From CAZPKH01 sp964407165 (GTDB lineage Bacteria; Bacteroidota; Bacteroidia; Bacteroidales; Muribaculaceae): a DNA stretch of 41,481 nt. The notes beneath the pieces are model-generated. The model saw nothing but the letters and a program-made list of their open reading frames with translations. It was not told the DNA's origin and made no database searches. Below, one piece after another: positions 17,401-25,383 of this stretch (the first letter of the stretch is position 1; each line of letters opens with the position of its first letter). The translations under genes and the position numbers were made by a program. The stretch lies in contig CAYOUJ010000016.1 of assembly GCA_964407165.1 (NCBI GenBank), forward strand, positions 1 to 41,481, given 5' to 3'.

Positions 17401-18043
17401 TCATGTCGGCGGTGAAAATATGCCCGTCGTAAAGCTCGTAATCTCCGCCTTGTCCGGCTCCCAATTGTGCCACCACGGGCGAAAAGAGGTTCAGCGGGTC
17501 TTTCTGCAGATTTGCGCCCAGCACCCCGCCGGATGGGAACATCAGCAACTGCTTGTCCTCATCCAGCCTTGTGGCGATATACCCCGGAGAAGCAAGAAGC
17601 GAGTCTATGCGCGCATAGTCGCTCTCAGTCAAGAAGTAAGGGATGCTCTCGTATGCAAAGTCAGTCACCGCATACATCTGCTCGAGGTCAAACTCAGTCA
17701 TCAAATTTTTGACCATGCCGGCAGTGTCAGCGTCGGCCAGGAATTCAGCGAATGTGGTTATGGCCCCTGAAATTACGTCAGGGTCGCAGGCTGCCGTGTC
17801 GGCAGCCTGGAATATCGCGACAATCTTTCCGGCGCCGGAGACGTCTTGATAGACGGCCATGGCCTGCTGCTGACGGTCGTCACCGGACATAAAGGCGGCA
17901 ATGTCTTCAGAGAAGCCAAGCCTCATCACCATTAGCCCCATGATGGTGGTCAGGGCCAAAAATGACACAAGGCACACACGCCTGTGGGCCGAAAGCCAGT
18001 CGTATATTTTCAGGACAAACTTAGTCATCTCTACAGTCTGCAA
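14462..18043 (-). CDS. MMPL/RND-type exporter fused to a lysophospholipid acyltransferase and a Rossmann-like tail
   Basis: A 1193-residue inner-membrane protein. About residues 1-800 are an MMPL (RND superfamily) transporter: TM1 at about 17-38, two large periplasmic loops, two bundles of membrane helices (IVVGISSIILGIAVNYPLHL in the first, FGQGDDYTIFITEG in the second). About residues 880-1080 are an acyltransferase of the PlsC type with NHQSLLD (NHx4D, near residue 908) and FFPEGERN (near 984). The last 100 residues contain ITGCGYGEMPLLMAL and VATDPDPDKL, which resemble motifs I and II of a SAM-type Rossmann fold but lack the rest of a methyltransferase. Exporters of this kind are typical of APE clusters and presumably flip or export the polyene lipid. 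Confidence 0.88.
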   Translation of the reverse strand: MQTVEMTKFVLKIYDWLSAHRRVCLVSFLALTTIMGLMVMRLGFSEDIAAFMSGDDRQQQAMAVYQDVSGAGKIVAIFQAADTAACDPDVISGAITTFAEFLADADTAGMVKNLMTEFDLEQMYAVTDFAYESIPYFLTESDYARIDSLLASPGYIATRLDEDKQLLMFPSGGVLGANLQKDPLNLFSPVVAQLGAGQGGDYELYDGHIFTADMTRAIAMLESPYGNSETRNNALLTAMLDGVADSLMQVCPQVSLHYIGGPTIAVENASQIKRDSTLSIAIALVLIVALLVLVFRRPFNILLIVVSVGWGWLFAMAMLSVIHDSVSLIVVGISSIILGIAVNYPLHLIAHIAHTQSMRQVLREIISPLVIGNVTTVGAFIALVPIKATALRDLGIFSAFILIGTIVFVAIYLPHIASLRRSQTARPVKFLERLGNLSLEKHRWAVIAVLLLTCVLAYYATRTTFDANMSHINYLTEEQRADMEYFKQFASAESRDVQSIYVVSTGASVDEALDRHRQLTASLDSSLAKYPGVAVAGCARFMPSVSEQQRRIDRWNEFVDAHREELMGTLAIEARRLGFEEHAFDDFVNILKSDYTPREFDDFSPLHNLFSRHLSLDADKGQYRIVSVVSVPQAEMADVKQEIDSLSFDGFAFDVQQMNSSMARSLSDNFNYIGWACGIIVFLFLWFSFSSIELAMLSFLPMAVSWIWIMGIMGLTGIQFNIVNIILATFIFGQGDDYTIFITEGCCYEYAYRKRMLASYKQSIIVSALIMFIGIGTLILAKHPALHSLAEVTIIGMSSVVLMAWMLPPWVFGWLTRSHGRYRRRPLTLGPVMRTWFCGAWWLFQLLLAYILGFFLFVVGRRTPATERLFHKFVTFNHRLDERLLPGVRIRMHNQYNEQLDKPCIIVSNHQSLLDPMFFMAWSPKIIIVANERSSMNPVVRVMFRWLGFYTIRQSNFTAWKDSSLQRDMEKFRSFIALGYSIAFFPEGERNPKSSVLRCHKGPFYLATRLGVDVLPVLLHGVNHLMPIKSFACYSGSINIHIGKRICPGDELWSDHYGKMAILVHRHMAAEYDTLCRRYETAGYYASLVIDRYRYKGAEITNTVRRNLKKNHNYSSVIDRRQPAAIIITGCGYGEMPLLMALVHPQSHIVATDPDPDKLAVARYAAQDIVRNLEYTHSVPSNDDITYDVAQLS

Positions 18044-18875
18044 AAATAGTGTTAAGCCATTTTAGAAACTCCGCTTTCCAACGGCGCGACTCTTCCGTCC
18101 CTTTTTCATCAGAGGCACCGAACCCATGGCCCCCCGTGGCATATTGTATATAACGGTGAGGGACGGCGGCAGCGGTCAATGCAGAGTCCAGAAGGACGGA
18201 ATTGCGGTAGTCTACCACCGGGTCGTCCTTGCAATTGACCAGAAAGACGGGCGGGCAGTCAGAGGGGACATGTCTCTCAAGCGACAGCAGGTCGCACAGC
18301 ACTGGGTCATGCTGCCGGTTGTCGCCGAGCAGGCCGCGACGAGAACGCTTGTGCACACACTCCTCGGTCATGGTGACAACGGGGTATACCGGCACTATGA
18401 AGTCGGGACGGTCTTGCGGGTCAAACAACTCGGCGGATGACATTACAAGATGGCCGCCGGCCGAAAACCCCATTGCGCCTATTTTGTCAGGGTCGATTCC
18501 GTATGCCCCGGCATTTTGGCGTATGAGCTTTATTGCCTGCCTCAAATCGTCTTGCGGATCGGGATAGCGGTTTCCACGAAATATCAACCGGTGATGGAAG
18601 ATAAATGCCGGCACCTTGGCTGTGCGGTAATCAAGGACAAATGCCGATATGCCGTTTTCCACGAGCCATTGCGCCACGGCGGTGCCCTCTGTGGCCGTGT
18701 CGTGCCAGAAGTAGCTGCCGCCGGGGCATACCACAATGCCGATATTGCCCGAGCCTGCAACCGTCATGGGCGTGAGGCACACCTTCTTGGTGCAGTCAGT
18801 GCCCTCCCAGATATTAATCTGCGAGTGTGACGTCATGGCCAATGCGCATAATATAATGGTCAGCAAATGTTTCAT
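18021..18875 (-). CDS. secreted alpha/beta hydrolase (acetyl-esterase/lipase type)
   Basis: A 284-residue protein with a signal peptide (MKHLLTIILCALAMTSHSQ). The fold motifs are VVCPGGSYFWH (oxyanion region), MGFSAGGHL (nucleophile Ser138), VNCKDDPVV (Asp near 217) and GGHGFG (His near 249). This is the pattern of the BD-FAE/acetyl-esterase group often found with xylan or acyl-sugar deacetylation. Here it overlaps the MMPL gene by 23 bp and the FAD oxidoreductase by 4 bp, so it belongs to the APE operon. Its substrate may be an acyl group on the polyene or its sugar; that is inference. Confidence 0.82.
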   Translation of the reverse strand: MKHLLTIILCALAMTSHSQINIWEGTDCTKKVCLTPMTVAGSGNIGIVVCPGGSYFWHDTATEGTAVAQWLVENGISAFVLDYRTAKVPAFIFHHRLIFRGNRYPDPQDDLRQAIKLIRQNAGAYGIDPDKIGAMGFSAGGHLVMSSAELFDPQDRPDFIVPVYPVVTMTEECVHKRSRRGLLGDNRQHDPVLCDLLSLERHVPSDCPPVFLVNCKDDPVVDYRNSVLLDSALTAAAVPHRYIQYATGGHGFGASDEKGTEESRRWKAEFLKWLNTIFADCRDD

Positions 18876-20365
18876 CGGCTGTTAATATTGTTTGTCAGCG
18901 TGCCGTCGCCCATGATGGCCTCGCAGGTGAGGACGGAGGTCAGTGTCACACCGCAAAAGCCGTGCAGGTTGACATTTTGGCCCGTCAGCAGCAGGTTGGG
19001 CAAACGGGTTGTAACGGGCAGAAACAAGACAGAGTTTCTGACATCTTTGCGCAACCCGCACATCGAGCCGCATACAGAGCCGGTATAGTCACGGATGGTC
19101 AGCGGTGATGACAGGTCCACGCACTCGACGGCACCCCTGACATCAGGGTAAACGCGTGACAGGTGATCCATGACCATCTCGTATATCTCTTGCTTCAGGA
19201 GGTAGTATGCCTTGTCTCGACGCCCTACTGTCGAGTTTTCCCACTTGTCGAAGGAGCTCCACTCCATCGGCACGACAATATTCAATGTCTTGGCATATTC
19301 ACCTTGATTTTCAGCAGGAGGGGTAGAGTAAATGAACCGGTGTATGTGGCATGCGTCGTTCATCGTCCAGGCATTGTTGTAACTGTCAAGGTAGTAGCCC
19401 ATGCGGTTGAAAAATTTGAACGAGCCGGCCCGCAGCTTGATGTTTATGATCATGGCGGAGCAAGAGGGCTCTTGGCTGTCAAGCCACTCCTGATAGGTCC
19501 TGGAAGCCGGAGGTGTCCCTTGGGCCATTCCCAGCACAGCGGTTATCGGTATGTCAGCAATGTAGTAGTCAGCCTTGATTTCCCCACCGTCGGCAAGGAC
19601 TATCTTGCTGACCCCATCGGGAGCGCAGTCTATGGCTGTTACGGCAGTGCCGGTCAGGATGTTGCCGCCTCCGTCAGTGATGCATCGGGCCAGAGCCTCG
19701 GCCATCTTGAAATATCCTCCGACTATCCTGCACGCGCCATCGGCGAATATCTCGGTCAGCATGGCATGCAGCAGGGCCGGTGTGACGCCTCTTGTGCCAC
19801 CATAGAGCATGTTGAGCATCGACACTATTGCGCGGGCCTTGCCGTCGCTTATATGCTTCTCAATCATTGCGTCCGCAGTCATTTTGGCCTCGTCAGAAAC
19901 GTGGACGCGGAAAGGAGCCGCAGGCTTCAGTTTGAAAAGGCTGAAACTGTCTGCCATCTGCCTCGCCACTGAGCCGAGGGTGTCAAGAGACTCTGCGGCA
20001 TGGGGAAAATAACGGCCCAATGTCTGCCCTAACCTGCCGCGCAGCAGGCTGAAGGCATAACATGAGGCATCCTCGGCCACATATACCTCGGTGTCGTAAT
20101 CCAGCCCCAGGTCGAGCACCTCTATTTGGTCAGTTATCCCCAGATAGTCGCATACCCGGCGCATTGTGCCTCCGGGGTGCATGCCTCCGAACACATGCAT
20201 GCCCGTGTCGAATATGGCGCCATGTTTGGTATAGCTTTGAAGGCCGCCGCCGATTTTCCTGTTTTTTTCGACTACGGTCACGCGGAAGCCCTCTTTCGAC
20301 AAAAGTGCACCGCACATCAAGCCACCCAGGCCTGCTCCTATGATCACTACACTCTTGTCAGACAT
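18872..20365 (-). CDS. FAD-dependent oxidoreductase, phytoene desaturase/CrtI-like
   Basis: A 497-residue protein beginning with a dinucleotide-binding motif VVIIGAGLGGLMCG (GxGxxG at residues 10-15), an ADP-binding Glu (VVEKNRKIGG) and GMHVFGGMHPGGTMRR. The C-terminal FAD motif is LLLTGQNVNLHGFCGVTL. The family includes phytoene desaturases, retinol saturases and carotenoid isomerases, which act on conjugated polyenes. In the APE context it may oxidise, reduce or isomerise the polyene; no reaction can be assigned. The stop and start overlap its neighbours (4 and 8 bp). Confidence 0.85.
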   Translation of the reverse strand: MSDKSVVIIGAGLGGLMCGALLSKEGFRVTVVEKNRKIGGGLQSYTKHGAIFDTGMHVFGGMHPGGTMRRVCDYLGITDQIEVLDLGLDYDTEVYVAEDASCYAFSLLRGRLGQTLGRYFPHAAESLDTLGSVARQMADSFSLFKLKPAAPFRVHVSDEAKMTADAMIEKHISDGKARAIVSMLNMLYGGTRGVTPALLHAMLTEIFADGACRIVGGYFKMAEALARCITDGGGNILTGTAVTAIDCAPDGVSKIVLADGGEIKADYYIADIPITAVLGMAQGTPPASRTYQEWLDSQEPSCSAMIINIKLRAGSFKFFNRMGYYLDSYNNAWTMNDACHIHRFIYSTPPAENQGEYAKTLNIVVPMEWSSFDKWENSTVGRRDKAYYLLKQEIYEMVMDHLSRVYPDVRGAVECVDLSSPLTIRDYTGSVCGSMCGLRKDVRNSVLFLPVTTRLPNLLLTGQNVNLHGFCGVTLTSVLTCEAIMGDGTLTNNINSR

Positions 20366-21857
20366 ATCTCTCTACACGGTCGCTCAGAAGAGCATACTGA
20401 TGAATATAATATTGGCGGAACCATCGGCATCTGTCGCGCAACGACGAGCCTTTGGCCGCCTGCTCGGCCTCAGTCATGCGCGGGCATACGCTGATGCAGA
20501 CGGGTCGCCGGCGCATATACCACCCTCCCTTTGGCAGCACTTTGCCGGTGCCGTAAAGCACCAAGGGGAGGATGTCAAGCCCTAGCTCCCCGGCTATATG
20601 AAACGCCCCCTTGTGCATCCGGCCGACAGCGCCGTCGGCCGAGCGCGTACCCTCGGGGAAGACAGATATGCTGTAGCCGCGTGCCACCAATGACTTGAGC
20701 TTTGGCATCAATGTCTCGATGCCCTCGGAAGCACGGCAGTATTCGGCGTTGCGTATCACATAGCCAAAAAACGGGCTGCGCCACACCCAGTCGTTGGTAA
20801 GGAACACAATCTTGGACGTCAGGCTCAGCTGCACCATCAGGTCGAGATGGCTCTGATGGTTGCATATAATGACTGCCGGGCGCCGGAAATCTTCACCCTC
20901 GGGATTGTCGACGGTATATTTTACGCCGAAAAGGCCAAAAAGCCTCATCACGCTTTTTCCAAACCAATGGAGCAATGAATGTAACCGCACAGGCGGACGG
21001 CGGATGCGCCGGCATGCGGGTACATACACTGCCGCAAACGGCGTGAGCACCCCCAATGCCCCCACCAGGTAGACTGACAATGCAAACGTGGTGTATACGG
21101 CGGTGTACATGAGCCTCGCCAAAGCCAGCGGGAGGGCATATACCAGGGCCAGGAGGCAAAGGAGGGAGTTGAGGATGGAGATGCGTGTGAAGTCGAGCGC
21201 GGGCCTGAAATGCGACACGCGCTCACGGCGGGGGGGATAATAGACATGTATGGGCACCGGCACGATTTTGACGCCGTGCCACGCAGCGAAGACGAGCAGC
21301 TCAAGCTCGGCCTCATAGCGGGAGGTGAGCAGTGACAGCCCGTGGAGCCTGCGCAGGGGATACAGGCGATACCCCGACTGGGTGTCGGGCAAATACCGGA
21401 GGGTCTGCACGCAGAACCAGAAGTTGCTGAACGCGTTGGCAAAGCGGCTGCCGCGGGTGCGGTCGGCGCCTTCCATGTCTCGCTGTCCCACCAGGAGGGC
21501 TCCGGGATGCTTGATGTTTGCCTCAAGCATAAGAGGGAGGTCTTCGGGGTAATGTTGGCCGTCGGCGTCGAGGGTGACGGCGTAAGCAAAGCCCAGGTCA
21601 AGGGCTTTGCGGAAACCGCGCTTCAAGGCCGCTCCCTTGCCGGCATTGGTCTTGCAGTCGACCAAAGTTATCCCGTCGAGTTCGCGAAGCAGCCGGGCGG
21701 TGCCGTCTGTGCTACCGTCGTTGACCACTATCACATCGTCGCAATGACACAATGTGCGGCAGACCACATCGCGTATGGTCGCCACATTGTTATATGTAGG
21801 GATGACGACACAGATGCCTCTGTCACGCAAGCGCTGCTTTAAGGGAGAGTTTGGCAT
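20358..21857 (-). CDS. GT2 glycosyltransferase fused to a PlsC-type acyltransferase
   Basis: A 499-residue two-domain protein. The GT-A domain occupies about residues 10-230: VIPTYNNVATIRDVV, VVNDGSTDGTARLL and LDADGQHYPEDLPLM (DAD metal motif). Two or three membrane segments follow at about 230-290. The C-terminal acyltransferase has NHQSHLD (NHx4D, near residue 333) and FPEGTRSADG. This GT2-LPLAT fusion is characteristic of APE clusters and probably transfers a sugar (or polyprenyl-linked sugar) and an acyl chain while anchoring the aryl polyene to a membrane lipid. It overlaps the FAD gene by 8 bp and the dehydratase gene by 35 bp. Confidence 0.88.
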   Translation of the reverse strand: MPNSPLKQRLRDRGICVVIPTYNNVATIRDVVCRTLCHCDDVIVVNDGSTDGTARLLRELDGITLVDCKTNAGKGAALKRGFRKALDLGFAYAVTLDADGQHYPEDLPLMLEANIKHPGALLVGQRDMEGADRTRGSRFANAFSNFWFCVQTLRYLPDTQSGYRLYPLRRLHGLSLLTSRYEAELELLVFAAWHGVKIVPVPIHVYYPPRRERVSHFRPALDFTRISILNSLLCLLALVYALPLALARLMYTAVYTTFALSVYLVGALGVLTPFAAVYVPACRRIRRPPVRLHSLLHWFGKSVMRLFGLFGVKYTVDNPEGEDFRRPAVIICNHQSHLDLMVQLSLTSKIVFLTNDWVWRSPFFGYVIRNAEYCRASEGIETLMPKLKSLVARGYSISVFPEGTRSADGAVGRMHKGAFHIAGELGLDILPLVLYGTGKVLPKGGWYMRRRPVCISVCPRMTEAEQAAKGSSLRDRCRWFRQYYIHQYALLSDRVERYV

Positions 21858-22188
21858 ATATAGTGGTGGAGTCTTTAATTTCAGCCTGCACGCTGACGAT
21901 GTCGTCGGACGCGGAGAGGTTGCGTAGTTGCACGGTCAGCGGCGAGACATCAGCAGTGATTACAGACAGGAATTTAGCATTCTTGACCTGGCGGAGCGAC
22001 ACCGGCCGGCCGACGGCAATGCCGAGCAGCTCAAGTGCCATCTGTATGATGCACACGCCGGGGGTGACGGGCATGCCGGGGAAGTGAGCCTTGAAGATGA
22101 AGCTGTCCGGCAGCAATGCGATGTCAAAGCTGCCGGGGAGCGCCGGGTCCCGGCTGACTATCTTATATAGGTTGTCACGGAGTAGCAT
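21823..22188 (-). CDS. FabZ-like 3-hydroxyacyl-ACP dehydratase (hotdog), catalytic Glu replaced by Gln
   Basis: A 121-residue hotdog-fold protein. The FabZ signature HFPGMPVTPGV is present with His35. At the position 14 residues later, where FabZ has its catalytic Glu and FabA has Asp, this protein has Gln49 (VCIIQMALEL). It may therefore act as a partner subunit or use another residue. In APE biosynthesis two different dehydratase-type proteins occur, so this may be one half of a heteromeric enzyme with the protein at 27750. It overlaps both neighbours (35 and 14 bp). Confidence 0.82.
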   Translation of the reverse strand: MLLRDNLYKIVSRDPALPGSFDIALLPDSFIFKAHFPGMPVTPGVCIIQMALELLGIAVGRPVSLRQVKNAKFLSVITADVSPLTVQLRNLSASDDIVSVQAEIKDSTTIYAKLSLKAALA

Positions 22189-22597
22189 CGGTCACGGTAA
22201 AGATATATCTGATTTTGCGTTTCTCATTATAATACTCTGTCTCTGCTCGGCGCATAAGCGTCAGCACTTGTCGCATGTCGGCTTTGAGGGTGCGCTTGAC
22301 ATACCACTTGTCGAGGGCTTTCATGACGCTTATCAGTTTTACTGACTGCCTGGCCTCGTCGAACATGAAATCAATCATTGACACGCCAAACTCGTTGACA
22401 AAGCTGCCGATGACGGCCGTGGAGTCCTCCCTGGCCATTATCAAGATGCCGCTGACATAGGCCCGGGGCATCTCGATGACCATGTCGTAGCGCACACGGG
22501 CACCCACCGAGTCGGGATAAGTGGTCTGTGCCACTCCCGGCAGCGCGAGCGACACCATAAGCACCAGCAGGCTAACCGATTTTAAACAGAGAGGCAT
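22175..22597 (-). CDS. secreted protein of unknown function, possibly LolB/DUF3261-like
   Basis: A 140-residue protein with a signal peptide (MPLCLKSVSLLVLMVSLALP) and no lipobox at the cleavage site. The mature part is a run of beta strands (VRYDMVIEMPRAYVSG, GILIMAREDSTAVIGSF, GVSMIDFMFDEARQSVKLI) followed by an alpha helix rich in charged residues. The strand pattern and its position directly after the LolA-like gene suggest a periplasmic partner equivalent to the LolB or DUF3261 proteins of proteobacterial APE clusters; sequence identity is too low to assert this. It overlaps LolA by 26 bp and the dehydratase by 14 bp. Confidence 0.65.
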   Translation of the reverse strand: MPLCLKSVSLLVLMVSLALPGVAQTTYPDSVGARVRYDMVIEMPRAYVSGILIMAREDSTAVIGSFVNEFGVSMIDFMFDEARQSVKLISVMKALDKWYVKRTLKADMRQVLTLMRRAETEYYNEKRKIRYIFTVTDATP

Positions 22598-23192
22598 TTA
22601 TCGAAACATTTTTTTTGATATTTATCAGCTCAATGTCAGTAAAGTCGCCGTTGCGTTCGTAGAGCTTTACCTTGTTGACCACCTTTGCCTGCCGGTCATA
22701 GTACAGCTCTATCTTGGTGAACATTTGCTTCAATTCGCGCTTGAGAGGGACCAGTGTGGCGATGTAGGTCTGCCCGCTGCCGGTGACCGACGTCTTGAAC
22801 GAGTTTTTGTCGGTAAGGCATTTGCCGAGCACGCTGTTCATCATGATGCGTGCTATCTCCTTGAACATCTTGTTTTGGTTGACATCGATCACATCGCTCT
22901 TGCTCCCTTTGGTGATGCTCACCTTGCCTCCGTTGAGTATGAAGGTGTAGGTGTACGGCGAGGTGTACTCCCAGCGCAGCATGTCGGGCTGCTTGCAATA
23001 AAGCACCCCTTTGGAGACCATCTTGTCGCCGAGCATCTTCAGCGTCTTGGTCTGCACGAAGCTGCACTGCATGGTTGTGATGCCGGCTGCGGCATTGCTG
23101 ATCTCCTGTATGGCTTTCTCTTGGTTGACAGACTGCGCCACCGCAGGCATGCTGGCGAGCACAGCCAATATTGATAAGATTATATTCTTCAT
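22572..23192 (-). CDS. LolA-like outer membrane lipoprotein carrier
   Basis: A 206-residue periplasmic protein with a signal peptide (MKNIILSILAVLASMPAVAQ). The LolA pattern is clear: CSFVQTKTLKMLGDKMVSKG, then GVLYCKQPDMLRWEYTSPY with the conserved P-x-x-x-RWEY, and strand-turn-strand modules to the end. LolA homologues in APE clusters are thought to carry the hydrophobic product or its lipid through the periplasm, rather than ordinary lipoproteins. It begins 12 bp after the small DMT transporter. Confidence 0.88.
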   Translation of the reverse strand: MKNIILSILAVLASMPAVAQSVNQEKAIQEISNAAAGITTMQCSFVQTKTLKMLGDKMVSKGVLYCKQPDMLRWEYTSPYTYTFILNGGKVSITKGSKSDVIDVNQNKMFKEIARIMMNSVLGKCLTDKNSFKTSVTGSGQTYIATLVPLKRELKQMFTKIELYYDRQAKVVNKVKLYERNGDFTDIELINIKKNVSINASLFKIG

Positions 23193-23204
23193 TATAAATG
23201 GCGT

Positions 23205-23567
23205 TTAGGGTCGTGAAACAATTATACACCCGGCAATGATTACCATCACGCCCACCCATTTTGACAAGCTCACATGCTCCTGGAAAAAGAGCATTGCGGC
23301 AAACAGGCCGAAGACGTAGCTGAGGCTTACCAATGGATAGGCCGAGGAGAGGGGAAAATGCTTTATGATATACATCCACAACAGGCTTGCGCCGGCGAAG
23401 CAGATACCGGAGAGCGCAAACTGCCAGTTGATCAAGGCCGACTTCCAGAAGCGCCAGTTCCACCCGAAAGGAGCCATCCTCATCAGGGCGGCTTTCAGGA
23501 ACACTTGGCCAAGCGCCAACACTGCGCTTTGCACTATCGCCAATGTCAGTATGCCGACTTTATCCAT
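23205..23567 (-). CDS. small four-helix DMT/EamA-like (SMR-type) transporter
   Basis: A 120-residue integral membrane protein, MDKVGILTL to IVSRP, with four hydrophobic helices (ILTLAIVQSAVLALGQVFL, LSGICFAGASLLWMYII, YPLVSLSYVFGLFAAMLFF, WVGVMVIIAGCIIV). Size and helix count fit EmrE/ArnE-like half-transporters. The longer frame to 23957 runs inside the ketosynthase gene and is a shadow; the ATG at 23565-23567 overlaps the ketosynthase stop by 8 bp. In lipid pathways such proteins flip lipid-linked sugars or lipids across the inner membrane; the substrate here is unknown. Confidence 0.78.
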   Translation of the reverse strand: MDKVGILTLAIVQSAVLALGQVFLKAALMRMAPFGWNWRFWKSALINWQFALSGICFAGASLLWMYIIKHFPLSSAYPLVSLSYVFGLFAAMLFFQEHVSLSKWVGVMVIIAGCIIVSRP

Positions 23568-25377
23568 TGCCTTGTGCCCTGGTGATAAGAAAGCTTTTGG
23601 AATACAGCTCTGCCGGAGCATCTCCAAAGGCTTGCCGGTAAAATTTGCGGAAGAGAGGGGGACAGAAGTCATGCATGCCCACGAGCACCGTCTTGGCACG
23701 CCGCTCGGCGATGAGGCGCCGCGCATCGCGCAGGGCAATGTCGAGGGTGTCGTCGCCTTGCGAGTAGGTGATGTTGTAGCCGTGGCATTTGAGGCGTATG
23801 GCCAATGCGCCGGCCACGGTGTTGTGGGTGCTCTGCATAAACAGGGTGGGGCTGACGCCCTCCTCACCCACAGTGGCCATCTGGGTGAGCAGTTTCTCGC
23901 CCTGCTCGAGCATGCCGAAGCGTGTGCCGACAATGATTGCGTCCGGCCGCTCGACACGGGCCTCCTTGAGCACTCGGAGAGAGGTCAGGAGCGCGGCTTT
24001 CATAAGCGTGCCCATCCTGCGGGACTCCAGGGGAGAGACATATTCACGCAGGTCGGCGAGGTCGGCGGTATCGGTCACACAGCTCTCGGCTGCCACGGTG
24101 GCATCCTGCGGCATGGAGACGGGAGCGGAGCCGCCACAGGGGATGTGGCGTGTCAAGACCAGTGAGGAGTCGTTGCCGCCAAAGCCGAAGGAATTGCACA
24201 GCACACGCCTGACGTCCATGCACTTTGACTGCAGCAGGGGTGTGATGCACTCAGGGTCGGGAGAGGCGCATCCTATGCTTGCGGGAACGAATCCCGATTG
24301 CATGGCCAACAGACAGATTATGGTCTCTATGGCGCCGGAGGCTGATGTGGTGTGGCCCGTGTAGCCCTTGGTGCTCGACACCGGGGGGAGCATGTTTCCA
24401 AACACGCCCCTGAGAGCAGCCGACTCGCTGCGGTCGTTGTCAGGCGTGCCAGTGCCATGGGCATTGACATAGTCTATCTGTGCGGGCTGCAGGCCGGCCA
24501 TCGCCAAGGCGTCGGCCATGGCGAGTGCGGCGCCGTCGCCTCCGGGCGATGTGGCTGTCTGATGATATGCATCGCAGCGGTTGCCGTAACCGGCAATATA
24601 TGCCAGGGGGATTCGGGTCGCGGGGGCGCAGCCCCGCGCCGGCAGGCGGGGCGCGGGGGCGCCTGGTCGCTCCAGCACCACGTATGCGGCCCCTTCGCCC
24701 AGATTGAGCCCGCGCCGACGAGAGTCAAAGGGGCGGCACGGCTCGTTGTCAAGTATCATCAGGCTGTTGAAGCCGTTGAGGTGGAAGCGCGAGAGCGCCT
24801 CTGCGCCGCCGGCGATTACGATGTCGGCCTCGCCGGCTTGGAGCATTCTTGCGCCAAGGATGATGGCATTGAGAGCCGACGAGCAGGCTGTGGAGATGGT
24901 GACATGCTCGCAATCGAGGCCGCACAAGCCGGCTATCTGGCGTGTGTTGCTGCCGCAGTCGTGGCCTGAGATATATTCGGCTGATACATCCCCTGAAACC
25001 ATTTGTGCGAAGTGGCGCTCCGTCACATCCATGCCGCCGACGGTGGTGCCGGATATCAGGACTACACGCTTGCCGGACAGTTGCGCCGGATCGAGGTGTG
25101 CGTCAGCGAGAGCCTGCCGCAATGCCAGGGCTCCGAGCAGGGCCGTGCGGCTGATCTCCCGGTCGGCAGGCAGAGACAGCATCCTCTTCATCTCGGCGTC
25201 GGAGAGACCGACTTCGCCCACCGGCAAGTCTCGGTGGGCAGTGGTAAGGTGCACCGCCGGCCGGAGCGGGGCTGCGCCCTCGCGCCCCGCCTGCCGGAGC
25301 GAGAGGAGCACAGAGGGGCAGTCAGCCCCTATAGAGCAGACGATGCCTGCGCCGGTTATGGCCACGTGTTGTTGCAT
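23560..25377 (-). CDS. beta-ketoacyl-ACP synthase with C-terminal PF13723-like domain and repeat-derived insertions
   Basis: A 605-residue ketosynthase. The thiolase-fold domain (residues 1-about 410) has the full triad: Cys165 in ISTACSSALN, His307 in VNAHGTGTP and His342 in KGYTGHTTSASG; GFGGNDSS follows. Residues about 430-605 form a second domain (IIVGTRFGMLEQGEKLL, MQSTHNTVAGALAIRL) resembling the Ketoacyl-synt_2 (PF13723) domain that occurs as a separate protein in other APE clusters. Two peptides are encoded by the 28-bp hairpin repeat: AGREGAAPLRP at 30-40 and a longer degenerate insertion at about 238-256 (RPGAPAPRLPARGCAPA). The gene overlaps the DMT gene and lies 6 bp after an ACP. 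Confidence 0.87.
   Translation of the reverse strand: MQQHVAITGAGIVCSIGADCPSVLLSLRQAGREGAAPLRPAVHLTTAHRDLPVGEVGLSDAEMKRMLSLPADREISRTALLGALALRQALADAHLDPAQLSGKRVVLISGTTVGGMDVTERHFAQMVSGDVSAEYISGHDCGSNTRQIAGLCGLDCEHVTISTACSSALNAIILGARMLQAGEADIVIAGGAEALSRFHLNGFNSLMILDNEPCRPFDSRRRGLNLGEGAAYVVLERPGAPAPRLPARGCAPATRIPLAYIAGYGNRCDAYHQTATSPGGDGAALAMADALAMAGLQPAQIDYVNAHGTGTPDNDRSESAALRGVFGNMLPPVSSTKGYTGHTTSASGAIETIICLLAMQSGFVPASIGCASPDPECITPLLQSKCMDVRRVLCNSFGFGGNDSSLVLTRHIPCGGSAPVSMPQDATVAAESCVTDTADLADLREYVSPLESRRMGTLMKAALLTSLRVLKEARVERPDAIIVGTRFGMLEQGEKLLTQMATVGEEGVSPTLFMQSTHNTVAGALAIRLKCHGYNITYSQGDDTLDIALRDARRLIAERRAKTVLVGMHDFCPPLFRKFYRQAFGDAPAELYSKSFLITRAQGNG
24614..24673 (-). repeat. degenerate pair of 28-bp GC elements inside the ketosynthase gene
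   Basis: The segment holds a partial element (GCGGGGGCGCAGCCCCGC) and, at 24646-24673, a second one starting GCGGGGCGCGGGGGCGCC with a decayed right arm. They encode the Pro/Arg/Ala peptide between the strand YVVLE and AYIAGYG of the ketosynthase. The reading frame is preserved. Confidence 0.65.
25263..25290 (+). repeat. 28-bp GC hairpin element inside the ketosynthase gene
   Basis: A full copy with one mismatch to the consensus (GGGGCTGCG instead of GGGGCGGCG). On the gene's strand it is read GCG GGG CGC GAG GGC GCA GCC CCG CTC, giving AGREGAAPL near residue 30-38. Confidence 0.9.
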
Positions 25378-25383
25378 AACGGC

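Noticed and set aside
18872..20365. Carotenoid pathway (the FAD enzyme resembles phytoene desaturase)
   Set aside because: No phytoene synthase, cyclase or prenyltransferase is nearby; the operon context is a type II fatty acid/polyketide pathway. The nearby dxr is a housekeeping isoprenoid gene.
23568..23957. Longer form (250 residues) of the small DMT transporter
   Set aside because: The extra part lies entirely within the ketosynthase gene in another frame; the 120-residue form has the right size and helix count.
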